A DNA stretch of 64,000 nt from NCBI RefSeq assembly GCF_963678875.1, contig NZ_OY787456.1:2170001-2234000 (forward strand). The letters run 5' to 3'. Shown one piece after another: positions 16,009 through 24,796 of the stretch; positions within the stretch are counted from its first letter, which is position 1, and each line of letters begins with the position of its first letter. Origin of the DNA: an uncultured Hyphomonas sp. GTDB lineage: Bacteria; Pseudomonadota; Alphaproteobacteria; Caulobacterales; Hyphomonadaceae. Position numbers and translations under genes: made by a program. A model generated the notes under the pieces. The model was given only the letters and a program-made list of their open reading frames with translations. It was not told the DNA's origin and made no database searches.

Positions 16009-17178
16009 TCAGGCGCCGACAATCGCCGGGAGCGCTTTGCAGAAGCGTTCCACGTCTTCGATCTTGCCGGTCGAGACGCGGGTCCAGTCGACATAATCCA
16101 TGTATTGTCCGCGGACAGAAATCTTCTGTTCAGCGAACGCTTTCTGAACGTCATTGGCGGCCTTGCCGGACTTGAAGAAGACGAAGTTCGTCTGCGACGG
16201 CAGGTATTCGAGGCCGAGCGTGTCGAGCGTCGCTGTGATCATCTCACGGGCTTCTTTGACCTTCGCCTTGGAATAAGCGAGGAACGCCTCGTCATTGTAG
16301 GAGCCGATCGCAGCCGCGTAGGACGTGCACGGCGACCAGGACATGGCAGTCGCCTGGATCTTCTGGGCAACTTCCGGCGAGGAAATCGTGTAGCCCATAC
16401 GGATGCCGGCCATGCCATAGATCTTCGAGAAGGTACGCGACACGATCACATTCGGATGGTCCTTGATCAGGCCGATACAGGTATTGCCTTCCGGATCGTC
16501 AGCCAGCTCCATGTAAGCTTCATCGACCAGAACCATGGTCTTGGATGCCATACGCTTCACGGCTGCTTTCAGCGTTGCTGCGTCGGCCACGAGACCCGTC
16601 GGATTGTTCGGGTTGCAGAGCTGGACGAGGCCCGTTTCTGTCGTGACCTTCGCTTCGATGCCTTCCAGGTCGGTGGTCATGTCCGCTTTCAGCGGCACGC
16701 GGTCGATGGTGGCCATGCCGAGATTGGCCGCGTAAAGCGCTGTCGTATCCCAGAACAGACGCGGAGCGACGATCGGGCCGTTCGGGCCGTAGATCATGGC
16801 AATGGCGGACAGCGCCTCACCTGAACCGGTGGTCAGGGCGACCTGCTCAGGTGCAACGCCGTTTTTCTCGGCAATCATCGTCTTCAGCAGCAGCACAGCG
16901 TCCTGGGATGCGTAGAAAGCACCTTTGGAAGCGGCGTACTCGATCATCTTCAGTGCAGACGGAGCCGGGCCGTAGGGGTTTTCGTTCCGGGACAGGAGTG
17001 CAACGCCTTCCGGCGGTCCGAGCAGGTACGGATTCTCGACAGCGACCTTCTCAGGCGGGAAGGCTGCCTCTGTGGTTTCGGCGATCGCGGATGCGCCCGA
17101 TGCGCAGGCTGTCGCGCCTGCTACACCGAGGCCGGTCGCGCCAGCCAGAAGAAAACGTCTGGAAATATCGTAAGCCAT
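16009..17178 (-). CDS. Tat-exported histidinol-phosphate-aminotransferase-like PLP enzyme
   Basis: Class I/II aminotransferase of 389 residues closest in pattern to HisC-like enzymes. It carries SRNENPYG (63-70), LCNPNNPTG (187-195), LVDEAYMEL (217-225) and the PLP lysine in SRTFSKIYGMAGIRMGY (Lys252). The unusual part is the N-terminus: SRRFLLAGATGLGVAGATACASG is a twin-arginine signal, possibly with a weak lipobox at Cys25, so the folded PLP enzyme should be exported. A housekeeping HisC is cytoplasmic, so this is unlikely to be the histidine enzyme. It lies downstream of a TauE/SafE exporter and a TonB receptor on the same strand. An export role in amino-acid transamination is inferred. 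Confidence 0.85.
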   Translation of the reverse strand: MAYDISRRFLLAGATGLGVAGATACASGASAIAETTEAAFPPEKVAVENPYLLGPPEGVALLSRNENPYGPAPSALKMIEYAASKGAFYASQDAVLLLKTMIAEKNGVAPEQVALTTGSGEALSAIAMIYGPNGPIVAPRLFWDTTALYAANLGMATIDRVPLKADMTTDLEGIEAKVTTETGLVQLCNPNNPTGLVADAATLKAAVKRMASKTMVLVDEAYMELADDPEGNTCIGLIKDHPNVIVSRTFSKIYGMAGIRMGYTISSPEVAQKIQATAMSWSPCTSYAAAIGSYNDEAFLAYSKAKVKEAREMITATLDTLGLEYLPSQTNFVFFKSGKAANDVQKAFAEQKISVRGQYMDYVDWTRVSTGKIEDVERFCKALPAIVGA

Positions 17179-17254
17179 ATTCTGATTTACCTGTTGCCTT
17201 GGGGTTGAATAGAAACTGGTTCCTTTGAGTTTCGCGAAAATGCGAACGTCAGCA

Positions 17255-18097
17255 TCATCCTGTCAGTGTATTGTACAGAACTAATGCCGACGTTGCGACG
17301 AGATAGATGCCAAAGATCCGTTTAAGGGCCTTGGCGTTGAGACTGTGGGCGGCTTTGGCCCCCAATGGGGCAGTGAGAAACGACATGGTCGTAATTGCAG
17401 CGACGGCGATCAGATTGACATAGCCAACCGATCCAAATGGCAGGTTCGGTACGCCCTGCCCCAGAATCGCAAATCCGATCGCGCCTGGCAGGGCGATGAT
17501 GATGCCGAAGCCGGCAGCCGTTGCAACCGCCTGGTGAATCGGACGCCCGCAGGCGGTCATGACAAGAACGGCAATCGTTCCGCCGCCGATGCCTAGCAGC
17601 GCCGAAAACCCGCCCAGAAAAGTCGCAATCGACCAAAGCGCGATACCCTGTGGCATATCACTGGCGATCGGTTTTTTGGGCTGCAGCACAGGGGCGATGA
17701 AATGCAGGCCCATGAAAAAGACGCCGAGAGAAAACACCCATTTCAGGGACCGGCCATCCATGTATCGCGCAAGCACCAGACCGACGAGAACGCCAGCGAT
17801 CAGTGGCGGCGCCCAATCCTTGATGATCTGGAAGTCCACCGCGCCATGCGAATTGTGCGCATGCACGGACCTGGCCGACGTGACGATGATCGTGGCCAGG
17901 GACGTACCGATGGCCACATGGGCGATCAGGTCCGCTTCAACTCCGAAATAGGAAAATACCAGAAGGAGCGCCGGAACAACAACGAACCCTCCGCCGATGC
18001 CGAACAAGCCTGCAACGAACCCCGCCGCCAAACCCGCCGCCATCAAGACGCCGATCATCTCGGCGACGTACAGGTAGTCCACTTCGTTGCCCGACAT
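17255..18097 (-). CDS. TauE/SafE family membrane transporter (anion exporter type)
   Basis: Polytopic membrane protein of 280 residues with the TauE/SafE fold in two halves. The repeated glycine-rich motifs are GLAAGFVAGLFGIGGGFVVVPALL (about 22-45) and ATFLGGFSALLGIGGGTIAV (second half). About eight membrane helices are apparent. Members have been linked to export of sulfite, sulfoacetate and other small organic anions, but substrate cannot be read from sequence. It lies 76 bp upstream of the Tat-exported aminotransferase and downstream of a TonB receptor, all on the minus strand. With two sulfatases elsewhere in the window a sulfur-anion role is possible but not specially supported here. 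Confidence 0.88.
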   Translation of the reverse strand: MSGNEVDYLYVAEMIGVLMAAGLAAGFVAGLFGIGGGFVVVPALLLVFSYFGVEADLIAHVAIGTSLATIIVTSARSVHAHNSHGAVDFQIIKDWAPPLIAGVLVGLVLARYMDGRSLKWVFSLGVFFMGLHFIAPVLQPKKPIASDMPQGIALWSIATFLGGFSALLGIGGGTIAVLVMTACGRPIHQAVATAAGFGIIIALPGAIGFAILGQGVPNLPFGSVGYVNLIAVAAITTMSFLTAPLGAKAAHSLNAKALKRIFGIYLVATSALVLYNTLTG

Positions 18098-18152
18098 ACT
18101 TCTCTGCGTTTCCTGCTAGAGGCTTGTTGAGCCGCCTCTTCCAAATAAAGCA

Positions 18153-18211
18153 AGGAGGGATAGCGATATCCCTCCTCACAAATTTTCGCCTGCCCCCGAA
18201 AGGGGCAGGCG
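18153..18211 (-). terminator. Two stacked hairpins between the TonB receptor and TauE genes
   Basis: Hairpin 1: CGCCTGCCCC (18187-18196) with GGGGCAGGCG (18202-18211). Hairpin 2: AGGAGGGATA (18153-18162) with TATCCCTCCT (18167-18176). On the minus strand hairpin 2 is followed by TGCTTTATTTGG. Together they probably end or reduce transcription after the TonB receptor; read-through into TauE is possible. Confidence 0.6.
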
Positions 18212-18225
18212 AGCTTTGTTTCTGA

Positions 18226-20856
18226 TCAGAAATTGGCGAGCAGTTTGACGTAGTAGTAACCGCCCTGCCAGTCGATGATGTCACCGGAGCGATAGATCCG
18301 GCCACAGCAGCTGTCGCCAAGTTCCGCTTCATCCGGATATTCGTCGAACGCGTTACGCGCACCGATGGAGATCTTCACCGCTTCGGAAGCCTGGAAGGAT
18401 CCTTCGAGGTCGATCTGAAGCTTGGCACCGTAGTCCTGATAGACCAGCGGAGCGTTCGAACCATCAGAGTTCGTCGATTCTCCGTAGTAGTTGGCACGAG
18501 CCAGGAAGCCGAACGGTCCCGTATCGTGGCTCACCGAGAAGACACCACGCAGCTTCGGATCAAAATTGATGAAGTCGTACTGTGTCTCGTCGTTGAACAG
18601 GCTGCCCACATCGCTGTCGAATTCGGTCTCGTTGTAGTTCACGGATGCCGTGAACTTGGTCGAGGAACCGTCAGCCCAGTCCTTGTTGTAGGTACCGACG
18701 ACATCGACACCCTTGGTGCTCGTGTCGAACGCGTTGGTGAAGTAGAATACCCCGCCGATCGATTCCGCGCCGACAACACCTGCGCCAACGAGGGCGAGGT
18801 AGTTGGCGTAAGCATCTGCATCACCAAGCGGATCACTGGAGACGTCCTGGGTTGAAATTGCGTTCACGCGATCTTCCAGGTCGATCTGGTAGAAATCGAC
18901 TGTCAGCGAGAAGGCGTCAAAGGACGAAGTGAAGCCAAGCGTGTAGTTGGTCGACTTCTCAGGCTTGAGAGGTTCTGCACCCAGAGCACCAGCGATCGGA
19001 CCACCTGCCGGGAACAGACCGGTTGCAACCGGGAAACCATTCGGCAGGCGTGTCGACACGTTGGTCGTACCCTGCTGGCCCGGCGTCGGAGCCCGGAAGC
19101 CCGTGCCGACCGAGCCACGGACCGCGAAGTTCGGCGAGAACTCGTAACGGCCAGCCAGCTTCCAGACCAGTTCGGAGTCGAAGTCCGAATAGTCTTCGAA
19201 GCGCAGGGCACCCTGCAGGAACAGTGAGTCCGTAATATCCGCACTCAGATCACCGTAAATCGCGTAGGAGTCACGGGTGTATTCACCCGAGAATTCCGGC
19301 GAGTAGCCTGGGAAGCCATTCGAACCGACGCCCAGAGCCTGGTAGACAGGATCGTCGTCATCAGCACAATTCAGCGTGGAGCCATTTGCGATGACAGCTG
19401 CGCCAGCTGCCGTCGGTGCGCCTGCGTCACAGAAGCCCCAGGGATCCGGAAGCGAGTACGGCCCGTCGACATAGGACTCGTAGTTTCCGCCAACCAGTTC
19501 GTAGGACTCATCCAGATAGCTGGCACCGAAAGCGAAAAGCAGCGGGCTGGCGAGCCCGGTTTCGAACTCTTTCGAGAAGTCTGCCTGCAGCTGCATTTCT
19601 TCGTTCACCAGATCACCCGGGTGGAACGAGGTCGGAGACATATCGCCCAGAGACGGGTTCACCGTATTTTTCAGGGTGTACTTGATCTCGTTGTGGCCGA
19701 GACGTCCGCTGAAGTCATACGTGATGCCATTGTCCCATTCACCACGGGCACCGACGACACCCGAATAATCGATCACGTTACCGAAGAAACGTGGTGTAAA
19801 GCCACCCGGGAACAGGAACAACGAAGACCAGAGCGAGCCATCCTCAAGGCGGATGTTCTGGATCGTGCCATTGCCTGGATAACGATAGAAGAAGCCGCCG
19901 TCGGCTTCGGAGTTCGAGTAGTTGCCGAAACCGTAGAGCTCGACGTCGCCGATGTTGTAACCGGCATTGACGAACGTCCGGATGGCCTTGGAATTCGGCT
20001 GGCCCCAGGGCTGAACTACGCCCGACCCGGAATAGTCTGCGCTATCGATTCCAGCGATGAAGCTGTCCAGGCTATACCCGGCAATCGTCGTATCACCCGG
20101 GTTGAAGTCCGGGCTGTTCGGATCGACGCAAGCCCAGCTTTCGCAGTACTGCTCGCCGCGAAGCGTTGCGTTGGCTTTTGAGTATTCGGCCGAAACGTTG
20201 ACGAAGCCGTTGTCTCCAAGCCCGAGCCCGAAATTACCGGCCAGCGTGGTGTTGAAGCCGTCACCTTCATAGTACTGACCGAAGTCGGCGCTGATGGAAC
20301 CGCCGTCCGGCGAGTCTTTCAGAATGAAGTTGATAACGCCGGCAATGGCGTCAGAACCATATTGAGCCGCAGCGCCGTCGCGCAGGACTTCGACGCTCTT
20401 CAGGGCGATTGCCGGAATGGTCGCAATATCGGGACCCTGAGTACCGGAACCACCGATCTGAACCAGCGCGGCACGGTGACGGCGCTTGGAATTGACGAGC
20501 ACAAGCGTCTTGTCGGTCGGCATGCCCCGCAGCGTTGCCGGACGGATGAACGTACCACCGTCAGAGATCGGCTGGCGCGCCAGCGAGTAAGACGGAACCA
20601 GCGTCTTGATGATATCGTTGGCGTCCGTGAACGGCACATCCGTGAGTTCATCTTCACCCAGCACATCCACCGGCACCGGCGAATCCATCACGGAACGGGC
20701 CTTGCCCCGCATACCGGTGATGATCACCTTTTCCTGTACGGCGGTTTCATCTGCTGCCGGTTCATCGTCAGGCTCTGCGTAAGCCACCCCCCCGGTGACC
20801 ACCACGCCCATGACCGCGGATGACACGGCACACTTCAAAAAAGAACTAAATCGCAC
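18226..20856 (-). CDS. TonB-dependent outer-membrane receptor (GTG start)
   Basis: Receptor of 876 residues. The start codon is GTG at 20856, supported by AAAGGGA about 7 bp upstream and a signal peptide immediately after it (cleavage near AYAEP, residue 28). A TonB-box-like EKVIITGMRG lies at 42-51. The plug shows DKTLVLVNSKRRHRAAL and SVEVLRDGAAAQYGSDAIAGVINFILKD. The barrel ends YYYVKLLANF with a terminal Phe. The plug is strikingly like that of the receptor at 42187-45045 (both have TLVLVN-KRRH and VLRDGAAAQYGSDAIAGVIN), so the two are paralogues. The ligand is unknown; the TauE and aminotransferase genes downstream suggest an amino acid-like or organic anion substrate. Confidence 0.92.
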   Translation of the reverse strand: MRFSSFLKCAVSSAVMGVVVTGGVAYAEPDDEPAADETAVQEKVIITGMRGKARSVMDSPVPVDVLGEDELTDVPFTDANDIIKTLVPSYSLARQPISDGGTFIRPATLRGMPTDKTLVLVNSKRRHRAALVQIGGSGTQGPDIATIPAIALKSVEVLRDGAAAQYGSDAIAGVINFILKDSPDGGSISADFGQYYEGDGFNTTLAGNFGLGLGDNGFVNVSAEYSKANATLRGEQYCESWACVDPNSPDFNPGDTTIAGYSLDSFIAGIDSADYSGSGVVQPWGQPNSKAIRTFVNAGYNIGDVELYGFGNYSNSEADGGFFYRYPGNGTIQNIRLEDGSLWSSLFLFPGGFTPRFFGNVIDYSGVVGARGEWDNGITYDFSGRLGHNEIKYTLKNTVNPSLGDMSPTSFHPGDLVNEEMQLQADFSKEFETGLASPLLFAFGASYLDESYELVGGNYESYVDGPYSLPDPWGFCDAGAPTAAGAAVIANGSTLNCADDDDPVYQALGVGSNGFPGYSPEFSGEYTRDSYAIYGDLSADITDSLFLQGALRFEDYSDFDSELVWKLAGRYEFSPNFAVRGSVGTGFRAPTPGQQGTTNVSTRLPNGFPVATGLFPAGGPIAGALGAEPLKPEKSTNYTLGFTSSFDAFSLTVDFYQIDLEDRVNAISTQDVSSDPLGDADAYANYLALVGAGVVGAESIGGVFYFTNAFDTSTKGVDVVGTYNKDWADGSSTKFTASVNYNETEFDSDVGSLFNDETQYDFINFDPKLRGVFSVSHDTGPFGFLARANYYGESTNSDGSNAPLVYQDYGAKLQIDLEGSFQASEAVKISIGARNAFDEYPDEAELGDSCCGRIYRSGDIIDWQGGYYYVKLLANF

Positions 20857-21220
20857 TTTGTATTCCCTTTCCGCAGCGAAACCATCACTCTCTCAAAGGT
20901 TTCGTCTGCCCCCTGTTGTCGAGCACACACCAGCTTCCCCCATTGGGCCGCACGCCCAAGGCACTGATATCCTGAGGTGTTGAATTGGCCCGCCATTGAG
21001 CCACAATCATCAGCAGGCTGCTCAAAACGCCTCCGTTGGCATTTCTTACCTACTGACTTGCTTACCAAGCTGTCCTGCACCCCCGGGAATGCCAATTCGA
21101 AAGATGACGCCGATGGTGCTGAATCGTTAACACGTCATGCTTTTGTGCACTGCACACCAATCAACGCCCAAAGTCCCGGCACTCGGAGTGCTCTAATCGG
21201 CTTCCGGAAGACCGGAGGTT
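20857..21220 (-). other. Non-coding stretch upstream of a TonB receptor
   Basis: 364 bp with no convincing gene. It holds the receptor's ribosome site AAAGGGA, a near-perfect palindrome TGTGCA-C-TGCACA at 21144-21156 and a small hairpin GCACT-CGG-AGTGC at 21179-21191 just beyond the ANTAR gene stop. The receptor leader may be long. An ANTAR-protein target hairpin pair here would make sense given the gene upstream, but I could not identify the characteristic loops by eye. Confidence 0.4.
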
Positions 21221-21871
21221 TCATGGAAAAATCGCGAAGATTGCGAGAACGTTTTCAGCGATCTCCCGCATCGTCTTCCCTTGCGTCATCGCCATGCGCC
21301 GCATGGAATCATAGACTTCCTGTTCCGGCAGGCCGCTTTTCGTCATCAGCAGGCCTTTTGCCCGTTCAATCGTCTTGCGCGCTGCGAGATCTTCCTGAGA
21401 TTTCTGCAACTGCTCTCTCAGGGCCAGCGTCAGGGCGTGGCGCTCTTCAGCCACATCGAGGATGGCCGCAATGCGTTCCGGCTCCAGGCCATCGACGATA
21501 AATGCGCTGACACCGAGTTTAAGCGCCCGGCTCATATCCTCTCTGGACCCCTGGTCCACAAATACGAGAACAGGCACGGACCTGAAACGCCGCATGGCCA
21601 GAAGCCCGGCCAGCAATTCAAGGTCTGCGGCTGGCGACGCCAGAATGATCGCGCTGGCGCCCATCAGCCGGAGGCGCCGCGTCTGCCAGTCCGGATGGCC
21701 GGTAATTTCGATCTGATGGGGCTGGTCACCCAAGCCGCTTGAAATGCAACCGGCCCGCATTTCATCGCTGGCGAGAATCAGTATCTGGCCGTCCCAGCTT
21801 GCGGCGTCTGACGCACCGGTAGATTGCTGGGCCTCATTCAGCAGCGCTGTACAGTGGGAAGTCTCTGCAGC
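21221..21871 (-). CDS. NasT-like ANTAR-domain regulator with degenerate receiver
   Basis: Receiver-like domain plus C-terminal ANTAR RNA-binding domain, about 216 residues from ATG 21871; ATG 21901 is an alternative that adds ten residues but overlaps an inverted repeat. ANTAR proteins act as antiterminators by binding paired RNA hairpins in leaders. The stretch FVDQGSREDMSRALKLGVSAFIVDGLEPERI is very like NasT, and ARKTIERAKGLLMTKSGLPEQEVYDSMRRMAM is the ANTAR core. The strand that normally carries the phosphorylated Asp (VDLE-type in NasT) reads AIILASPA here, so the acceptor appears lost. There is no NasS sensor or nitrate-assimilation gene nearby. It lies directly upstream of a TonB receptor on the same strand; whether it controls that gene is unknown. 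Confidence 0.85.
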   Translation of the reverse strand, partial: AAETSHCTALLNEAQQSTGASDAASWDGQILILASDEMRAGCISSGLGDQPHQIEITGHPDWQTRRLRLMGASAIILASPAADLELLAGLLAMRRFRSVPVLVFVDQGSREDMSRALKLGVSAFIVDGLEPERIAAILDVAEERHALTLALREQLQKSQEDLAARKTIERAKGLLMTKSGLPEQEVYDSMRRMAMTQGKTMREIAENVLAIFAIFP

Positions 21872-21899
21872 CATTTTGTTCAGGGCTCTCTGGCAACAC

Positions 21900-21925
21900 A
21901 TTCAAACCGTTGATGTCGTTTGAAT
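21900..21925 (-). promoter_or_regulatory. Perfect inverted repeat at the start of the ANTAR gene
   Basis: ATTCAAAC-N10-GTTTGAAT, 8-bp perfect arms centred near position 21912. It overlaps the upstream of two possible ATG codons of the ANTAR regulator, which favours the downstream start at 21871. Likely an operator for a dimeric regulator; identity unknown. Confidence 0.45.
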
Positions 21926-22223
21926 TTTGGAAACAACCGCGCCGAGTCCAAACAGGTCAGTTGTAAAAGCCGTGATATATTGGGTGTATCTGATCATTCG
22001 TGTTTCGCGATTGAACAAATACCCGGCAGGAATACCGCCATGAGCGAAAGGCCGTCAGGCGAACGCCGTCCAATTTACGGGCGTCTTTCAGAGGGGATCG
22101 GCCGAAACCGCTGGATCGGAAGGCATACCGCCAACCTGGCTTCGGGTCTGCCGGTCTCTCCTTGACCCGGCTCCATGGCACCTCAAGAGTCTTTCCCGGG
22201 AACGCTATCGCATTGAGGACATC
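21926..22223 (+). other. Intergenic region before the D-amino-acid-oxidase-like gene
   Basis: About 300 bp without a gene I can support. A 41-codon frame starting at ATG 22040 has no Shine-Dalgarno sequence and an arginine-rich, low-complexity product, so it is probably spurious. The region should hold the promoters for the ANTAR gene and the oxidase gene. Confidence 0.4.
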
Positions 22224-23369
22224 ATGAAACGTAGAGACTTTCTGGCAACGGGAACGGGCCTGGGCGTGGCCGCGCTGGCGGGATGCGCAAGTCCAGCACC
22301 AGGCTTTACGCCGGCACCAGCCACCGGAGACGCGCTGGTCCAGTCAATGGACGCGCCGATGCGGCCCATCAAATCCTCCATGAGCCGCGTGACCCGCACA
22401 ATTGTCGGGCTTCGCCCGTTCCGGAAGCCTGGTCCGCGTTTGGAAACGGTGAAAGTCGGCTCCAAGGATGTCGTACACAATTACGGTCATGGCGGCGGCG
22501 GCGTGTCCCTCTCCTGGGGCGTTGCTGAACTGGCCGTTGCGCTCACCAAGGAGGCCCGTAGCGATAACGTAGCCGTTCTCGGGTCCGGCTCGATCGGCTT
22601 GTCGACTGCGATTCTGCTCCAGCGGGCCGGTGTACAGGTGACGATCTACGCCAAGGACTTCCCGCCCTACACCACATCGAATGTCGCTGGCGCCATGTGG
22701 CACCCGGTAACCTTGTATGAGAACGATCAGGTCTCACAGGAGACCCTGGCAATGCTCGACCTCGCCTCCCGCATCGCCTTCAACCGCTTCATCCGTTTCG
22801 CGAACGATCCCAAATATGGCGTCTACTGGATCCGGCAATTCTCGCTCAGCGATCGCCCGATGAGCACGATCCGCCCTTATGTGGGCGGTGATGCACTCTA
22901 TCCAGGCCTCAAGCGCAACCAGCCCGGCGGACCTTTCGGCTTCCCCTACCATGATGGGTACTACACGCTGATGATCGATCCGGACATATACATGCGTGCG
23001 CTGGTGAATGATTTCCTGGCAGCCGGCGGCCGCATGAAAGAGATGGCCTTTGAAACGGAAGGCGACCTTGAGACGTTGCCTGAGTCCAGCATTGTCAACT
23101 GTATGGGGCTCGGGTCCGGCAAAGTGTTCGGAGACGAGAGCATCATTCCCGCGCGCGGCCAGCTGAGTTTCCTGCTGCCACAGAACGACATTGATTATGG
23201 CTATGCCGGATCAACGGATGACTATGGCCTGCTTTATTCGTTCCCCCGCAAGACTGGCATTCTCCTCGGCGGATCAGTCGACAAGGGCGACTGGAGTCTC
23301 GACCCCCGGGCGGACGAAATCCGGCGTATGGTCGACGGACACGCCTATCTGGCGTCCAAGCTGACCTAG
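22224..23369 (+). CDS. D-amino-acid-oxidase-like FAD enzyme, Tat lipoprotein
   Basis: FAD-dependent oxidoreductase of the DAO family, 381 residues. The N-terminus KRRDFLATGTGLGVAALAGC combines a twin-arginine motif with a lipobox (Cys21), so the FAD-loaded protein is exported and lipid-anchored. The FAD motif is VLGSGSIGLSTAILLQRAGVQVTIYAKD, followed by SNVAGAMWHP, IVNCMGLGSGKVFGDESIIPARGQ and LYSFPRKTGILLGGS, which match D-amino-acid/D-aspartate oxidases. Such enzymes convert D-amino acids to imino acids with release of H2O2; here that would occur outside the cytoplasm. The end is followed by an intrinsic terminator. An ahpF-ahpC peroxide-reductase pair lies 2.5 kb downstream. Confidence 0.87.
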   Translation: MKRRDFLATGTGLGVAALAGCASPAPGFTPAPATGDALVQSMDAPMRPIKSSMSRVTRTIVGLRPFRKPGPRLETVKVGSKDVVHNYGHGGGGVSLSWGVAELAVALTKEARSDNVAVLGSGSIGLSTAILLQRAGVQVTIYAKDFPPYTTSNVAGAMWHPVTLYENDQVSQETLAMLDLASRIAFNRFIRFANDPKYGVYWIRQFSLSDRPMSTIRPYVGGDALYPGLKRNQPGGPFGFPYHDGYYTLMIDPDIYMRALVNDFLAAGGRMKEMAFETEGDLETLPESSIVNCMGLGSGKVFGDESIIPARGQLSFLLPQNDIDYGYAGSTDDYGLLYSFPRKTGILLGGSVDKGDWSLDPRADEIRRMVDGHAYLASKLT

Positions 23370-23402
23370 CTGCTTCCAGCCCTGACTCAACAAGCGTCCA
23401 CG

Positions 23403-23435
23403 GCCGGGCCTTCATTCTGAAGGTCCGGCTTTTCT
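23403..23435 (+). terminator. Intrinsic terminator after the DAO-like gene
   Basis: GCCGGGCCTTC (23403-23413), loop ATTCT, GAAGGTCCGGC (23419-23429), then TTTTCT. An 11-bp stem with one G-T pair. It separates the oxidase gene from the exported hydrolase gene, which therefore has its own promoter in the following 200 bp. Confidence 0.8.
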
Positions 23436-23642
23436 GTGCGTGCGCGGTCTCCCTCACCCGTTCGCACCCGTCTTCCGGCGCTTTGACGCGACCGGTCAAA
23501 ACTGTGTCGTCCGCCGTCAATACCGGCGGCGCCCCGGCGGGTAGTCAGAATTCAGCTCACTTCCGAGGGGCAAGGCACGGACCAACCGATGCTTTCTTCC
23601 CAAGGAAAAGCGGAAACCAGAACGCCTTTCATGGAGACCATC

Positions 23643-24452
23643 ATGTTCAATTCCCGCCTACCGCTCAAACTCGTCCTGGCCTCGGCCGGGCTCGCTGGCC
23701 TGCTGCTCACCCAGCAGACCGCCAACGCCGAAACCGCCCGCGCTGCAACCGCAAAAATGCCGCCGGTGAACGATGGCCTGCCGATGCCAGGCTTCAAGAT
23801 CGATCCGGCGACAACCGCCGTTGTCATCACTGATCCGCAGAATGACTTTCTTTCACCGGACGGCGTGACCTGGGGTGTTGTCGGCCAGAGCATCACCGAG
23901 ACCGGCACGGTCGAAAACCTTGAAGCCCTGTTCAAAGTTGCAAATGAAACGGGCATGCCTGTCTTCGTGTCGCCGCACTATTATTTCGAGCACGATCACA
24001 AATGGGAATTCGAAGGCACGCTCGAAACGCTGATGCACAGCATCGGCATGTTCGACCGCCCGCACGCCCTCTCCCTGGAAGGCTTCGAAGGCTCAGGCGC
24101 AGACTGGCTGGATCGCTACAAACCCTACATCAACAATGGCAAGACGGTCGTGACCAGCCCGCACAAAGTGTACGGTCCGGAAACCAATGACCTTGTCCTT
24201 CAGCTCCGCAAGGCCGGCATCTCAAAAGTGATCCTGGGCGGCATGTCATCGAACCTCTGCACGGAATCCCACATGCGCGAGCTGATCGAGCAGGGCTTCG
24301 AAGTGATGGTGGTTACCGATGCAACCGCCGGCGCAATTACACCGCTCTACAACGGCTACGACGCTTCCCTGACCAATTTCCGCATGATCGCCAGCGCCGT
24401 CGACAACACGGCGAACACCGTGAAAGCGATCAAGGCCGCTTACGGAAAATAG
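23643..24452 (+). CDS. Exported isochorismatase-like cysteine hydrolase
   Basis: Isochorismatase-superfamily hydrolase of 269 residues from the ATG at 23643, chosen because GGAG lies 6-7 bp upstream and a normal Sec signal peptide (ending TANAE) follows. Catalytic Asp is in VVITDPQNDFLS and catalytic Cys in ILGGMSSNLCTESHMREL. The presence of a signal peptide is unusual for this mostly cytoplasmic superfamily. Substrate unknown; amides, carbamoyl compounds and ring-opened metabolites are possible. It is flanked by terminators at 23403-23435 and 24493-24541, so it seems to be transcribed alone. Confidence 0.85.
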   Translation: MFNSRLPLKLVLASAGLAGLLLTQQTANAETARAATAKMPPVNDGLPMPGFKIDPATTAVVITDPQNDFLSPDGVTWGVVGQSITETGTVENLEALFKVANETGMPVFVSPHYYFEHDHKWEFEGTLETLMHSIGMFDRPHALSLEGFEGSGADWLDRYKPYINNGKTVVTSPHKVYGPETNDLVLQLRKAGISKVILGGMSSNLCTESHMRELIEQGFEVMVVTDATAGAITPLYNGYDASLTNFRMIASAVDNTANTVKAIKAAYGK

Positions 24453-24461
24453 TCTCCTCCC

Positions 24462-24541
24462 CATCCACGCCTGCCCCGCGTGGATGTCCTGCAGCCCGGC
24501 TGATGGCTTTCCCCTCTCTCCCCACCATCAGCCGGGCTCTT
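24462..24541 (+). terminator. Tandem hairpins terminating the exported hydrolase gene
   Basis: First hairpin CATCCACGC (24462-24470) with GCGTGGATG (24478-24486). Second, stronger hairpin AGCCCGGCTGATGG (24493-24506) with CCATCAGCCGGGCT (24525-24538), a 14-bp stem followed by CTTC. There is no long T-run, but two consecutive stems make termination likely. Confidence 0.65.
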
Positions 24542-24796
24542 CAGGAGCCTGGAGCTTTCCCAGCCTTCCTTATCAACCAATTCAGGATGCGCGACATGCC
24601 ACAGCAAGAACTCCTCCCTCCCCTGGATCCTGCACCCCTTCCAGTTCCTGTCGTCTGCACCCTGATTTTCGTCATTCGTCTGGAGCTCAGTGTCCGAGAA
24701 ACTCCTGACATCCACCCCCTGCCGGTCATCTTCCCTGACCAGCAGGAACCCTCCCCACCGAGCCTGTGGCTCCAACCTCCCAAAAAGGAAAATGAA
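24542..24796 (+). promoter_or_regulatory. Pyrimidine-rich leader of the YHS gene
   Basis: About 250 bp rich in C and T between the tandem hairpins and the YHS start. An open frame runs through it from 24503, but its codon use is odd and the signal peptide begins only at 24797, after AAAGGAAAATGA. It should contain the promoter. No clear hexamers stand out. Confidence 0.35.

Noticed and set aside
20857..21220. ANTAR target hairpins in the TonB receptor leader
   Set aside because: Several small stems exist but I could not find the paired hairpins with the typical conserved loop bases.
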